This document shows, in pieces, positions 6,344 to 14,423 of a stretch of 14,636 nucleotides of DNA. The notes beneath the pieces are model-generated. The model saw only the letters and a list, made by a program, of their open reading frames with translations. It did no database searches and had not been told where the DNA came from. The stretch covers positions 1-14,636 of the forward strand of contig DASTKT010000187.1 of NCBI GenBank assembly GCA_035715725.1, read 5' to 3'. Every line of letters starts with the position of its first letter. The stretch's first letter is position 1. Source of the stretch: JADGGV01 sp035715725. Its GTDB lineage: Bacteria > Gemmatimonadota > Gemmatimonadetes > Longimicrobiales > RSA9. Position numbers and translations under genes: made by a program.

Positions 6344-6633
6344 TCACGATCCTCGGCCGGCAATCGGCGGGCCGTCGGCGTCGGGAGCATGCAGGGAGGG
6401 GGAGGACTGCAGAGGACGGACCGGGCCGGGTCGGCTCTCGGAGCCAGCCTTCGGGAGCGCCTGGTCGACGCCAGCGGTGGTGACCTCATCGTCCAGCCCA
6501 CCCGCGGACGCTCGTGGCGTTCAGACCCCGGCCCGACCCCTTGATCCGGCGGAAGATCGTACGGGGCTGCGTGAATCGGCAATTCTCTCGCGATCGGCGG
6601 GGTGGCGACCGGCGCGCCAGCGCGCCGTCCCGT
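6344..6633. other. Intergenic region between gntR and the phospholipase D-type gene
   Basis: This 290-bp stretch lies between two minus-strand genes and should hold the promoter of the cardiolipin synthase-like gene. I see no convincing -35/-10 pair. A compact G/C stem-loop lies just after the gntR stop (6611-6626). A short Pro/Arg-rich open frame (6582-6340) runs through it and overlaps the next start codon, but it lacks a ribosome binding site and protein-like composition, so I do not call it a gene. Confidence 0.4.
6611..6626 (-). terminator. Possible stem-loop terminator after gntR
   Basis: GGCGCG (6611-6616) and CGCGCC (6621-6626) form a 6-bp stem with a 4-nt loop, extendable by GAC/GTC across a 1-nt bulge. 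It starts 8 bp after the gntR stop codon, where the xylan operon would end. There is no T-run, so it may only be a 3' end stabiliser. Confidence 0.3.
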
Positions 6634-7353
6634 TCAGTTCAGCGGCTCGTTCTGCGGGTCCCAGCGGACCAGCGTCTCGTAGACGTCGTCGAGGTGCGCG
6701 CGCATGCGCTCGGCCGCCAGCTCCGGGTCGCGGTGGTCCAGCGCATCGAGGATCGCCAGGTGCTCCTGGTGGTCGCGCTCGCGGGAGCCGAAGATCGCCA
6801 GGATCAGGCGCTGCTCGTTCGTGAACAGCTCCTGCAGCACATCGAGGAGCTGCGGCAGGACGCTGTTCCCCGAGGCGACGGCGATCTCGTGGTGGAACGC
6901 CATGTTCACATTGTTGAGCAGGTCGTCGTCGTCGAGGTGCTCGCCGGCGGTGCTCAGCAGGCGGTGCATCTCCTGCAGGTTCGCCCTGGTGGCGTGCTTC
7001 GCCGCAAGCGTCGCCGACTGCACCTCCAGCGGGATGCGCGCGTCGACCAGATCGACCAGCAGCTTCTTGGTGAAGCCGCCCATGTAGTCGGGGCTCGCCA
7101 GCACGAGCACGTCGTAGTCGCGCGAGACGTACACGCCAGCCCCGTGGCGGATCTCGAGCACGCCCGTCGTCTCGAGCTTCGTCAGCGCCTCGCGGACCGT
7201 GAAATGGCCCACCCCGAAGAGCCGGGCCATCTCCATGATCGGCGGGAGCCGGTCGCCGGCCTTGTAGGCGCCGGACTGGATCATCCCCCGGATCCGGCCG
7301 GCGAGCTGGTCCGAGAGGCTCTGCTTCGTGAGCGGCGTGAACGACTGTTCCAT
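6634..7353 (-). CDS. GntR family transcriptional regulator, FadR/FCD subfamily
   Basis: DNA-binding regulator of 239 residues. An N-terminal winged helix-turn-helix lies at about 11-77, with the GntR signature around KAGDRLPP (31-38), FTVREALTKLE (51-61) and the wing GVLEIRHGAGVYV. A helical FCD ligand-binding domain spans about 97-230. Residues N150, H154, H198 and H220 fall where FCD proteins often coordinate a metal that helps bind organic-acid effectors; the first is Asn rather than the usual Asp. The start ATG at 7353 has GGAGAG upstream at normal spacing. It is the last gene of the xylan locus, 57 bp after the GH10 gene, so it probably controls this operon. By family, the effector could be a sugar acid such as a uronate or aldonate from glucuronoxylan, but no operator was recognised and this remains inference. 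Confidence 0.93.
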   Translation of the reverse strand: MEQSFTPLTKQSLSDQLAGRIRGMIQSGAYKAGDRLPPIMEMARLFGVGHFTVREALTKLETTGVLEIRHGAGVYVSRDYDVLVLASPDYMGGFTKKLLVDLVDARIPLEVQSATLAAKHATRANLQEMHRLLSTAGEHLDDDDLLNNVNMAFHHEIAVASGNSVLPQLLDVLQELFTNEQRLILAIFGSRERDHQEHLAILDALDHRDPELAAERMRAHLDDVYETLVRWDPQNEPLN

Positions 7354-7410
7354 TCGCGATCTCTCCTGCCACGCGGCGCGTCGCGGCCACCCTCCCGGCC
7401 GCCCCCGCGG

Positions 7411-8577
7411 TCACGACACCGGCGGCTTCAGCGCCCTGCGCACCGCGTCGACGACGGCGTCGAACGCCGGCTTCGGCCGCCCCGCGCGATCGAAGAGGAG
7501 TGGGTAGCTGGTGCGCCCCCTCACGGGCCAGTCGTTCAGCCACGAGTCCGCGTCGTCCACGCCCCAGAAGGTCACGCGGCTGACGACGTCGCGGTGGCGG
7601 AGGATGGCGGTGAACAGCTCGGCGTACCGGCGCGCCAGCGCCTGCTGGACCGAGTCGGGGAGCACCGTAGGATACGGGTTCAGCGCCTTTCGCGCCGCCA
7701 CCGTGAGGTTCACGTCCGCGCCGCGGTACTGCGGCGCCGCGGCCGGGAGCACATCCACGTCGAGCTCGGTGATCATGACCTTGATCCCGAGCTTCGCGAA
7801 CCCGGCGATGGTCGAGTCGACGGCCGCCGGGGTGGGCCAGTCCATCTTGTAGTGCCCCTGCATCCCGATCCCGGCCACCGGGATCCCCTGCGCCTGGAGC
7901 TTCCGGACGAGCGCCACCGCTCCCGCGCGCTTGGCCGGGTTCGCGAGGGAATAGTCGTTATAGTAGAGCTCGGCGGCGGGATCCGCCTCGTGCGCGAACT
8001 GGAACGCCTTCGCGATGTAGTCCTCGCCGATGATCTTCAGCCAGGGCGACTGGCGCAGCGTGCCATCCTCGTTCAGCGCCTCGTTCACCACGTCCCACCC
8101 CTTCACCCGGCCCCGGTAGCGGCCGACGACCGTGAAGATGTGGTCCTTCATGCGCGCCAGGAGCGTGTCGCGGCTCACGGGGTGCCCGGCGGAATCCTGG
8201 AAGACCCAGCGTGGCGTCTGGTTGTGCCAGACCAGCGTGTGCCCCACGACGAACATGCCGCGCTTCTCGCCGAACGCCACGTAGCGGTCCGGGCCGTCGA
8301 AGGCGTACCTGCCGGGCGCCGGGTGCACCGATTCCCACTTCAGGATGTTCTCCGGGGTGGTGGCGTCGAAGTGCCGCTCGATCAGCGCCACCCCCTGCGT
8401 GTCCCGCTCCTCGATCTGCGCCAGGTTGATGGCGACGCCGATCCGGAACGCCCCGTGGAGCTCTTCCTTCAGCGCCGGCGGCGCGCCCGTCCCCTGGGCG
8501 AGCGCCCCCGGCGCGGCGAGCGCGCTCGCCAGCAGCGCGGCGGCGAGCGCCCGCGTCCAGCCGATGTGCCGGGTCAA
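7411..8577 (-). CDS. Endo-1,4-beta-xylanase, glycoside hydrolase family 10
   Basis: GH10 enzyme of 388 residues that cleaves internal beta-1,4 bonds of xylan with retention. A signal peptide occupies about residues 1-27 (basic start, hydrophobic LAAALLASALAA, likely cleavage after GALA) with no lipobox, so the enzyme is exported to the periplasm or beyond rather than lipid-anchored. The catalytic acid/base is E166 in WDVVNEAL (161-168) and the nucleophile is E271 in ITELDVDV (269-276). Other GH10 landmarks are NILKWE (77-82), HTLVWHNQTP (113-122), YYNDYS (205-210) and TFWGVDDADSWL (336-347). No carbohydrate-binding module is attached. The start is TTG at 8577: it lies 4 nt after GGGGAGGA and gives a proper signal-peptide n-region. 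It sits 16 bp after the sugar transporter gene and before the GntR regulator, in a xylan-use operon. Confidence 0.96.
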   Translation of the reverse strand: MTRHIGWTRALAAALLASALAAPGALAQGTGAPPALKEELHGAFRIGVAINLAQIEERDTQGVALIERHFDATTPENILKWESVHPAPGRYAFDGPDRYVAFGEKRGMFVVGHTLVWHNQTPRWVFQDSAGHPVSRDTLLARMKDHIFTVVGRYRGRVKGWDVVNEALNEDGTLRQSPWLKIIGEDYIAKAFQFAHEADPAAELYYNDYSLANPAKRAGAVALVRKLQAQGIPVAGIGMQGHYKMDWPTPAAVDSTIAGFAKLGIKVMITELDVDVLPAAAPQYRGADVNLTVAARKALNPYPTVLPDSVQQALARRYAELFTAILRHRDVVSRVTFWGVDDADSWLNDWPVRGRTSYPLLFDRAGRPKPAFDAVVDAVRRALKPPVS

Positions 8578-8580
8578 GGT

Positions 8581-8588
8581 TCCTCCCC
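8581..8588 (-). promoter_or_regulatory. Ribosome binding site deciding a TTG start for GH10
   Basis: The minus strand reads GGGGAGGA followed by ACC and TTG at 8577. This strong site in the 16-bp gap after the transporter gene supports the rare TTG start, which also preserves a complete signal peptide. Confidence 0.65.
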
Positions 8589-8593
8589 GATCC

Positions 8594-10051
8594 TCAGGAT
8601 GTGGCCAGGACGGCCGGCTCCACGAGCGCCTTGCGCCGCGCGGCCAGCTCGTCCGTGATGCGGATCTCCGCCTGCTTGTCGATCCGGTAGAAGAACAGGA
8701 TCACCGCGCAGAGCGCGAACGTGATCGCCGGGAAGAGGCTCATGGTCAGCCGGATGCCGTCGAGCGCGCGCGCCGTCTGCGCCGCGTTCGGCACGTAGCC
8801 GTAGAGCGAGAGCACCCAGCCGGTGATGGCGCCGCCGAAGCCGAGCCCGGCCTTCAGCGCGAAGACGATCGCGGCGAACACGATCCCCGTGGCGCGGCGG
8901 TGGTTCTTCCACTCGGAGAAGTCCGCCACGTCGGCCATCATCGCCCAGAGCAGCGGGATGGTGAAGCCGTAGACGAACTGGCGCAGGATCTCGCTGGCGA
9001 ACATGACGCCGATCCCGGCGGGCGGGACCACCATGAAGGGGAGGCAGAAGACGGCGGTCCCGAAGAGCCCGGCGATGAAGACGTTCCGCTTCCCGAAGCG
9101 CGTCGCCAGCCCCTTCGAGAAGAAGATGCCGACGATCGTCGCCGTCGTGCCGAGCACGTTGAAGAGGCTGAAGGCCAGCGTCGTCGGGTCGGTGGCGCCG
9201 AGCACCTTCTTCAGCGCCGCCGGCAGCGTGGCCACCGTCGCGGCGACGGCGTCGGGGCTGACGTAGTACTTGAAGTAGTAGAGCACGTCGCTGCCGCGCA
9301 TGGCCAGCGTGATGAAGAGCACGAGCGTCAGCGCGAACATGGCGAGCCACGGCCCGTTGCGGGCCAGGTCGCCGAAGTGCTGCGCCACCGTCGCCCTCTG
9401 CTCCTTCGGCGGCTGGATCCGCTCCTTCGTGGTGGCGAACGTGATGACGAAGAGGATGACGGCGAGGGCGGAGAAGATCGCCATCGTCACCTTGTAGCCG
9501 AGCGCGGTGTCGCCGTGGCCGAAGTGCACGACCATCGGCAGCGCGAGCCCCTGGATGACGAGCTGGGCCAGCATGGCGAAGACGAAGCGGTACTGCGACA
9601 GGCTGGTGCGCTCGGCCAGGTCGCCCGTCATGACGCCGCTCAGCGCCGAGTACGGGAGGTTGTTGGCCGAGTAGACCGTCATGAGCAGGATGTAGGTCAC
9701 GTAGGCGTAGACGAGCTTCCCGGTCGCCCCCAGCTCGGGCGTCATGAAGGTGAGGAAGCCCATCACGCCGAACGGGATCGCGGTCCACAGCACCCACGGC
9801 CGGAACTTCCCCCAGCGCGTGCTGGTGCGGTCCGCGACCACGCCCATGATCGGGTCGAAGATGGCGTCCCAGAAGCGCACCGCGAGCAGGAGCGTGCCCG
9901 CGGCCGCCGCGGTGATGCCGAAGGTGTCCGTGTAGAACACCAGCTGGAACATCACCATCGTCTGGAAGATGAAGTTGGCGGCGGTATCGCCGAGGGCGTA
10001 CCCCACCTTCTCCGTGACCGGGAGTCTCTGCGTTCGCTCCGCCACGCGCAT
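8594..10051 (-). CDS. GPH family sugar:cation symporter (MelB-type MFS transporter)
   Basis: Inner-membrane transporter of 485 residues in the glycoside-pentoside-hexuronide:cation symporter family, a usual length, with about 12 hydrophobic spans. The family signature is present as FWDAIFDPIMG (60-70) and ADRTSTRWGKFRPW (73-86). D62 and D66 sit where MelB has its cation-binding Asp pair (D55, D59). Further typical stretches are NNLPYSAL (about 130-137), LSQYRF and ADVADFSEWKNHRRATG. From the context (between GH3 and GH10) it probably imports xylobiose or longer xylo-oligosaccharides with Na+ or H+; the substrate is inferred. ATG at 10051 follows CGGAGAG by almost no gap, while GTG at 10045 (codon 3) has a better spacing, so the protein may start at MAERTQRLP. 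It lies 17 bp after the GH3 gene and 16 bp before GH10. Confidence 0.93.
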   Translation of the reverse strand: MRVAERTQRLPVTEKVGYALGDTAANFIFQTMVMFQLVFYTDTFGITAAAAGTLLLAVRFWDAIFDPIMGVVADRTSTRWGKFRPWVLWTAIPFGVMGFLTFMTPELGATGKLVYAYVTYILLMTVYSANNLPYSALSGVMTGDLAERTSLSQYRFVFAMLAQLVIQGLALPMVVHFGHGDTALGYKVTMAIFSALAVILFVITFATTKERIQPPKEQRATVAQHFGDLARNGPWLAMFALTLVLFITLAMRGSDVLYYFKYYVSPDAVAATVATLPAALKKVLGATDPTTLAFSLFNVLGTTATIVGIFFSKGLATRFGKRNVFIAGLFGTAVFCLPFMVVPPAGIGVMFASEILRQFVYGFTIPLLWAMMADVADFSEWKNHRRATGIVFAAIVFALKAGLGFGGAITGWVLSLYGYVPNAAQTARALDGIRLTMSLFPAITFALCAVILFFYRIDKQAEIRITDELAARRKALVEPAVLATS

Positions 10052-10068
10052 CTCTCCGGAAGGCGCGC

Positions 10069-12354
10069 CTACTCGACGCGCAGTAGCACGGTCTGGAGGT
10101 CGGCGTCACGCGACGACGTGCCGACCATGATCGCGAACTCGCCCGGCTCGACCACTTCGTTCATGTGGATGTCGTGGAACGCCAGCGACGCCGGCGTGAT
10201 CTCCAGCGCCACCGTGCGCGTCTCTCCCGGCCGCAGCGCGACGCGCGCGAAGCCCTTCAGCTCCTTCACCGGCCGGGTGACGGAGCTGACGCGGTCGCGG
10301 ATGTAGAGCTGCACCACCTCGGTCCCCGCGCGCCCGCCGGTGTTCGCGACCTCCGCCAGCACGCGCGTGCGGCCGTCGCGGCGGATCACGGCCTGCTCGA
10401 GCCGGACGTTCGCCACCGCGAACGTGGTGTAGCTCAGCCCGAAGCCGAAGGGGAAGAGCGGCGCGACGTCGTCGAAGAGATAGCCCCGCCGCGCGGACGG
10501 CTTGTGGTTGTAGAAGACCGGCAGGTGTCCCGCCGAGCGCGGGAAGGAGATCGGCAGCTTCCCGCTCGGGTCGACGTCGCCGAACAGGACCTCCGCCACC
10601 GCGTGCCCGCTCTCCTGGCCGAGGTACCAGCACTCGAAGATGGTCGGCACCTTCTCGACCAGGTGAGCGAGCGCGAGCGGGCGGCCGTTGAAGAGCACGG
10701 CCACCACCGGCTTGCCCGTGGCGACGATCGCGTCCACCAGCTCGTCCTGCCGGCCGACCAGCTCGAGGCGGGCGCGGTCGCCCATGTGGTTCAGGTTCCA
10801 CGCCTCGCGCGAGGTCTGCTCGTTCCCGCCGATCGCCAGCACGACGACGTCGGCGCGCCTCGCCACCTCGACCGCCTCCGCGATCTGGCGGCGGTCCTCG
10901 GCGGGGTCGCTGGGCGTGACGGCGTCCTCGTTCCAGGAGCCGCCGATCGTGATCCTGCACCCCTCGGCGTAGAGGACCTCGACCTGCCTGGCGACGCGGG
11001 CGCGGATGCCGTCCAGCACCGTCACCACGTGCGGCGGCGTGCCGCTGTAGCCGCCCAGCAGCGGGCGGTCGGCGTTCGGGCCGATCACGGCCAGCGTACG
11101 GATCCGCGCGGGATCGAGCGGGGCCAGGCCGCCGTCGTTCTTCAGCAGCGTGACGACCTCGCGCGCGGCCTCCAGCGTGAGCGCGGCGTGCTCGGCGGAG
11201 CCGACCACGCGCTCGGCCAGCTCCGGGTCGGCGTACGGGTCGTCGAAGAGCCCGAGCTCGAACTTGGCGCGGAGCATCGGCGCGACCAGCTCGTCCAGCT
11301 CGGCCTCCTCGAGCACGCCCTCACGGACCAGCTCGACCAGGTGGAGGTAGGCGTCGGGCTCGGGGAGCTCGATGTTCACGCCGGCCTTCACCGCCAGCAC
11401 GCACGCCTCGCGCTTGTCCGCGGCGACGCCGTGGCCGTGCGTCTCCGGGCGGTGCGCCAGCTCCCAGATGGCGTAGTAGTCGGAGACGACGAAGCCGCGG
11501 AAGCCCCACTCCCCGCGCAGCACGTCGCGCAGCAGCCAGCGGTTGGCGTGCGACGGCACGCCGTCCACCTCGTTGTAGGACGCCATCACGGCGGCGGCGC
11601 CCGCCTCCGTGACCGCCGCCTCGAAGGGGCGCAGGAAGTTGTCGCGCAGCTCGCGGAGCGAGATGTTGGCCGGGGCGCAGTTCTGGCCGCCCTCCGGCTG
11701 GCCGTGCCCGACGAAGTGCTTGAGCGTGGCGAGCACGTGCCGGCCGTCGCGGTAGCTGGCGGGCGCGTCGCCCTGGAAGCCGCGCACGGCCGCCACCCCC
11801 ATGCGCGTCACCAGGTACGGATCCTCGCCGAACGTCTCCTCGACCCGCCCCCAGCGCGGGTCGCGGGCCAGGTCGACCACTGGCGTCAGCGCCAGGTGGG
11901 TGCCGCGCACCCGCGCCTCGTACGCCGTCATCGCGTAGAGTCGCTCGACCAGGTCGGGATCGAATGTGGCCGCCAGGCCGATCGGCTGGGCGAAGGAGGT
12001 GGCGCCGGGGCCGGCATGGCCGTGCAGGCACTCCTCGTGGAAGACGACAGGGATGCCCAGGCGCGAGTTCTCGAGGAAGAACCGCTGGATCGCGTTGGTC
12101 AGCTCCGCCATCTGGCGGGGCGAGCGGCCGCCGCCGGCGTCGCTGGGACGTCCGACCTGGCCGATCCCGTGACCATGGGCGAAGGCGGCCATCGCCTTCG
12201 CGGGGTCGAACTCGCCGGCGGCGGTCACGAGCGTGTCGGCCTTCTGCTGCCACACGCACATCATCTGCGCCGCCTTCTCTTCCAACGTCATGCGGGAGAG
12301 CAGGTCCTCGACCCGCTTCTCCACGGGGACGGCCGAATCCCTGTAGCGCTCCAT
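10069..12354 (-). CDS. Glycoside hydrolase family 3 (beta-xylosidase or beta-glucosidase)
   Basis: GH3 enzyme of 761 residues with all three usual parts. The TIM-barrel domain (about 10-370) has RMTLEEK (21-27), DLARDPRWGRVEETFGEDPY (161-180), KHFVGHGQPEGGQN (212-225) and the nucleophile D292 in GFVVSDYY. The alpha/beta sandwich (about 400-610) has VTLLKNDGGLAPL and the likely acid/base E517 in NEQTSREAWN (511-520), with GDR at 525-527. A fibronectin type III-like C-terminal domain (about 650-750) contains GTEVVQLYI. It removes sugars from the non-reducing end of oligosaccharides. No signal peptide is present; the protein begins directly with the family motif region, so it is predicted cytoplasmic. 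The setting among a GH10 xylanase and a sugar importer favours xylo-oligosaccharides as substrate, but family alone cannot separate beta-xylosidase from beta-glucosidase. The ATG at 12354 has only a weak ribosome binding site and follows a structured 118-bp spacer. Confidence 0.93.
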   Translation of the reverse strand: MERYRDSAVPVEKRVEDLLSRMTLEEKAAQMMCVWQQKADTLVTAAGEFDPAKAMAAFAHGHGIGQVGRPSDAGGGRSPRQMAELTNAIQRFFLENSRLGIPVVFHEECLHGHAGPGATSFAQPIGLAATFDPDLVERLYAMTAYEARVRGTHLALTPVVDLARDPRWGRVEETFGEDPYLVTRMGVAAVRGFQGDAPASYRDGRHVLATLKHFVGHGQPEGGQNCAPANISLRELRDNFLRPFEAAVTEAGAAAVMASYNEVDGVPSHANRWLLRDVLRGEWGFRGFVVSDYYAIWELAHRPETHGHGVAADKREACVLAVKAGVNIELPEPDAYLHLVELVREGVLEEAELDELVAPMLRAKFELGLFDDPYADPELAERVVGSAEHAALTLEAAREVVTLLKNDGGLAPLDPARIRTLAVIGPNADRPLLGGYSGTPPHVVTVLDGIRARVARQVEVLYAEGCRITIGGSWNEDAVTPSDPAEDRRQIAEAVEVARRADVVVLAIGGNEQTSREAWNLNHMGDRARLELVGRQDELVDAIVATGKPVVAVLFNGRPLALAHLVEKVPTIFECWYLGQESGHAVAEVLFGDVDPSGKLPISFPRSAGHLPVFYNHKPSARRGYLFDDVAPLFPFGFGLSYTTFAVANVRLEQAVIRRDGRTRVLAEVANTGGRAGTEVVQLYIRDRVSSVTRPVKELKGFARVALRPGETRTVALEITPASLAFHDIHMNEVVEPGEFAIMVGTSSRDADLQTVLLRVE

Positions 12355-12381
12355 GTGCGTCGATGCGTCCCGCGCGTGTGG

Positions 12382-12450
12382 GGGAGAAACGGCCCCGCCC
12401 GGCGACCTCGGCTGCGAGCAGGTCGAGCCTTCGGCCGCCGGGCGGGCCCG
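12382..12450 (-). terminator. Structured spacer between susD-type gene and GH3: attenuator or processing hairpin
   Basis: In the 118-bp gap, CGCCGGGCGGGCCCG (12436-12450) pairs with CGGCCCCGCCCGGCG (12390-12404) over 15 bp with one mismatch. Inside the loop CGACC/GGTCG (12403-12407, 12421-12425) can form an alternative stem. On the minus strand the stem is followed by TTTCTCCCC. This resembles a leaky intrinsic terminator or an mRNA processing site that would let SusC/SusD be made in excess over the downstream enzymes. The U-tract is short and impure, so the terminator reading is tentative. Confidence 0.4.
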
Positions 12451-12472
12451 GAGCTTCGCCGCTACCGCCGGC

Positions 12473-14392
12473 TCACCACCCGGGATTCTGCTCGTACGGC
12501 GTCCCCGTCACGCCGTTGATCTGGCGCTGCGGAATCGGCCGGAAGTAGTGCTTGTCGGAGATGTTCGGCCGCGCGTACGGGCTGTACTTCCGGATCCGCT
12601 CCAGGAAGAACTGCTTGCCGGGCCGATGGAGGTCCGTCCACCGGTGGTACTCGCCCGCCAGCTCGCGGGCGCGCTCGTCCATGACGAAGTCGAGCGTCAC
12701 CTGGCCGGCGTTGACCAGGATCGCCGGGTCCGCCTTGTGGCTGACCTTGCACTGCGGGGGCCCGGCGCAGGCCGCGCGCACGCGCAGCACGTTGATCATG
12801 TCCGCCGCCACCTGCGGCTGGCCCAGGCCGACCGCCGCTTCCGCCGCGATCAGGTAGGTCTCGCCGAGGCGCATGACGGGGAAGTCCTTGGCGCCGTCCT
12901 GCGAGAAGTAGCCGCCGACCCGGAGGTTGTCCTGCCACTTCTTCAGCGAGGGGTAGTGCCGGTACCCGAACATCCCCTTCGCGTCGTTGTCCTTGCCGCA
13001 ATCCTCGGTCGGCCCCGTGGTGCAGGGCGTGGCGATGCGGTAGGCCTTCGATTGACGATACGCATCGCTGACCTGCCAGCCCAGGTACACCAGCGCGGTA
13101 TCGGAGCCCGCGGCCGGGCCGATCGGCGAGCCGCCGGCATCCTTCAGCAGCGTCCCCTTGATCGGCGCGCCGCTGGTGCACTTCGGGCAGGTGCCGGTCG
13201 GGTTGTTGGCGTTGCCATTGGCGAACCAGACCGTCTGGAAGCTGGCGTCGAAGCGGGTGTCGAGCACGTCCGTGTCCGGCCCGGGCGGGCCGGCCCAGCG
13301 GGTCTGGTCGAAGAAGTAGAGCAGCGCCGGGGTCGGCCGCAGCCGGCGGAACGGCCGGCCGTTGTCCAGGTCGCGCACGAGCCCGGCCGCCCAGGCCGGG
13401 TCGCCATCGTACTGGCTGAGGAACTCGACGTGGTCGTAGTTCGTCTGCCCGCTGCTGTACTGCGTGTTGTCGTAGGAGTACTGCGCCACGAAGACGAACT
13501 CGGGGTTCCGCTTCGAGAAGCCGGTCAGGTCGCAGAAGCTCTGACCGCCGGGGTCCGCGGGCACCGCCGCGCGGTGCGTCCCGCACCACAGGCGCGCGAA
13601 ATCCGGCACGAGCGAGTACTGGCCGGAGTTGATCACGGCCTTGGCCAGGTCGAGCGCCTTCTGGAAGTCCGCCGGCTTGTTCGCGGTGTTCCAGTCGCGG
13701 TACGCCCGGGTCAGGTACACCTTGGCCAGCAGGTTCTGCGCGGCCCCCTTCGTGGCCCGGCCATAGTCGGCCTGCACCGGCGGCAGGAGCTCGATCGCCT
13801 GGGTCAGGTCGTCGATGATGACCTTGTAGGTGCTGTCCTCCGTCTCGCGCCTGGCCTCGGTGGAGACGCCCTCGGCCGCGTGCAGGTTGATGGTCAGGCC
13901 GCCGAACTGCTGCACCAGCTCGAAGTACGCGAGGGCGCGCAGGAAGCGCGCTTCGCCGAGCCGCGAGTTCTTCACCGCTTGCGACAGGGTTCCGCCGACG
14001 GGGACCTTCTCGCCCTGGTCCAGCACCGTGTTCGCACGATTGATCTGCGTGTACCCCCACCCCCAGAAGGCGTCGAGGAACGCCCCCTGGCTGGTGTAGG
14101 TCGGCTCGTACGTGTCGTAGTAGACCCAGTTCTGTGCGCCGCCGGACGACACCTGGTCCCCGGCGGCCCAGATGTCGGTGCCCAGCTCCGTCAGCGCGTA
14201 GTCCGTCTCGCCCCGGCCGTAGAAGCCGCGGAGGCCTGCGTAGATCGCGTTCGTCGCGTCGGTGAGGCCCTGGGGCGTCGCGATGTAGGACGCTCCCAGG
14301 CTCGACACCAGCTTCTCGTCCAGGTCCGTACACCCGCCGAGCCCGAGGCTGAGTACCAGCAACGCCAGGCCGGCCTCGAAGAGTCGTTTCAT
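12473..14392 (-). CDS. SusD/RagB family outer-membrane glycan-binding lipoprotein
   Basis: SusD-like surface lipoprotein of 639 residues that caps a SusC pore and captures oligosaccharides. A lipoprotein signal peptide (MKRLFEAGLALLVLSLG) ends in the lipobox LGGC with the lipid-bearing C21. The N-terminal SusD-like region (about 35-260) contains ATNAIYAGLRGFYGRG, INRAN (117-121) and ARFLRALAYFELVQQFGG (148-165), the usual TPR-like helices. The C-terminal SusD_RagB region (about 470-639) has MRLGETYLIAAEAAV (507-521), FVMDERARELAGEYHRWTDL (569-588) and the family-typical end PYEQNPGW. Apart from C21 it has eight cysteines in four close pairs (270/287, 402/405, 457/465, 542/548), which suggests disulfides. 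At 639 residues it is somewhat longer than many family members. It starts 31 bp after the SusC stop codon. Xylan as ligand is inferred from the downstream enzymes. Confidence 0.95.
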   Translation of the reverse strand: MKRLFEAGLALLVLSLGLGGCTDLDEKLVSSLGASYIATPQGLTDATNAIYAGLRGFYGRGETDYALTELGTDIWAAGDQVSSGGAQNWVYYDTYEPTYTSQGAFLDAFWGWGYTQINRANTVLDQGEKVPVGGTLSQAVKNSRLGEARFLRALAYFELVQQFGGLTINLHAAEGVSTEARRETEDSTYKVIIDDLTQAIELLPPVQADYGRATKGAAQNLLAKVYLTRAYRDWNTANKPADFQKALDLAKAVINSGQYSLVPDFARLWCGTHRAAVPADPGGQSFCDLTGFSKRNPEFVFVAQYSYDNTQYSSGQTNYDHVEFLSQYDGDPAWAAGLVRDLDNGRPFRRLRPTPALLYFFDQTRWAGPPGPDTDVLDTRFDASFQTVWFANGNANNPTGTCPKCTSGAPIKGTLLKDAGGSPIGPAAGSDTALVYLGWQVSDAYRQSKAYRIATPCTTGPTEDCGKDNDAKGMFGYRHYPSLKKWQDNLRVGGYFSQDGAKDFPVMRLGETYLIAAEAAVGLGQPQVAADMINVLRVRAACAGPPQCKVSHKADPAILVNAGQVTLDFVMDERARELAGEYHRWTDLHRPGKQFFLERIRKYSPYARPNISDKHYFRPIPQRQINGVTGTPYEQNPGW

Positions 14393-14423
14393 GTTGATCT
14401 CGTTCCTTTCAGGGTGTCCGACC

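Noticed and set aside
4809..6347. A 512-codon minus-strand frame overlapping the phospholipase D-type gene, and a 409-codon plus-strand frame (5315-6544)
   Set aside because: Low-complexity Arg/Gly/Ala translations; the frame at 4850-6343 has both HKD motifs.
6340..6582. A possible 80-residue minus-strand gene ending in an ATGA overlap with the phospholipase D-type start
   Set aside because: The overlap is tempting, but the product is Pro/Arg/Ser-rich, lacks a ribosome binding site and shows no recognisable motif.
8345..10306. A 653-codon plus-strand frame across the transporter gene
   Set aside because: Rich in Arg, Glu, His and Asp with no domain; the opposite frame is a clear 12-span GPH transporter.
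10165..12519. A 784-codon plus-strand frame opposite the GH3 gene
   Set aside because: Composition is dominated by Arg, Val, Leu, Asp and His repeats of codon-shadow type. The GH3 frame carries catalytic motifs.
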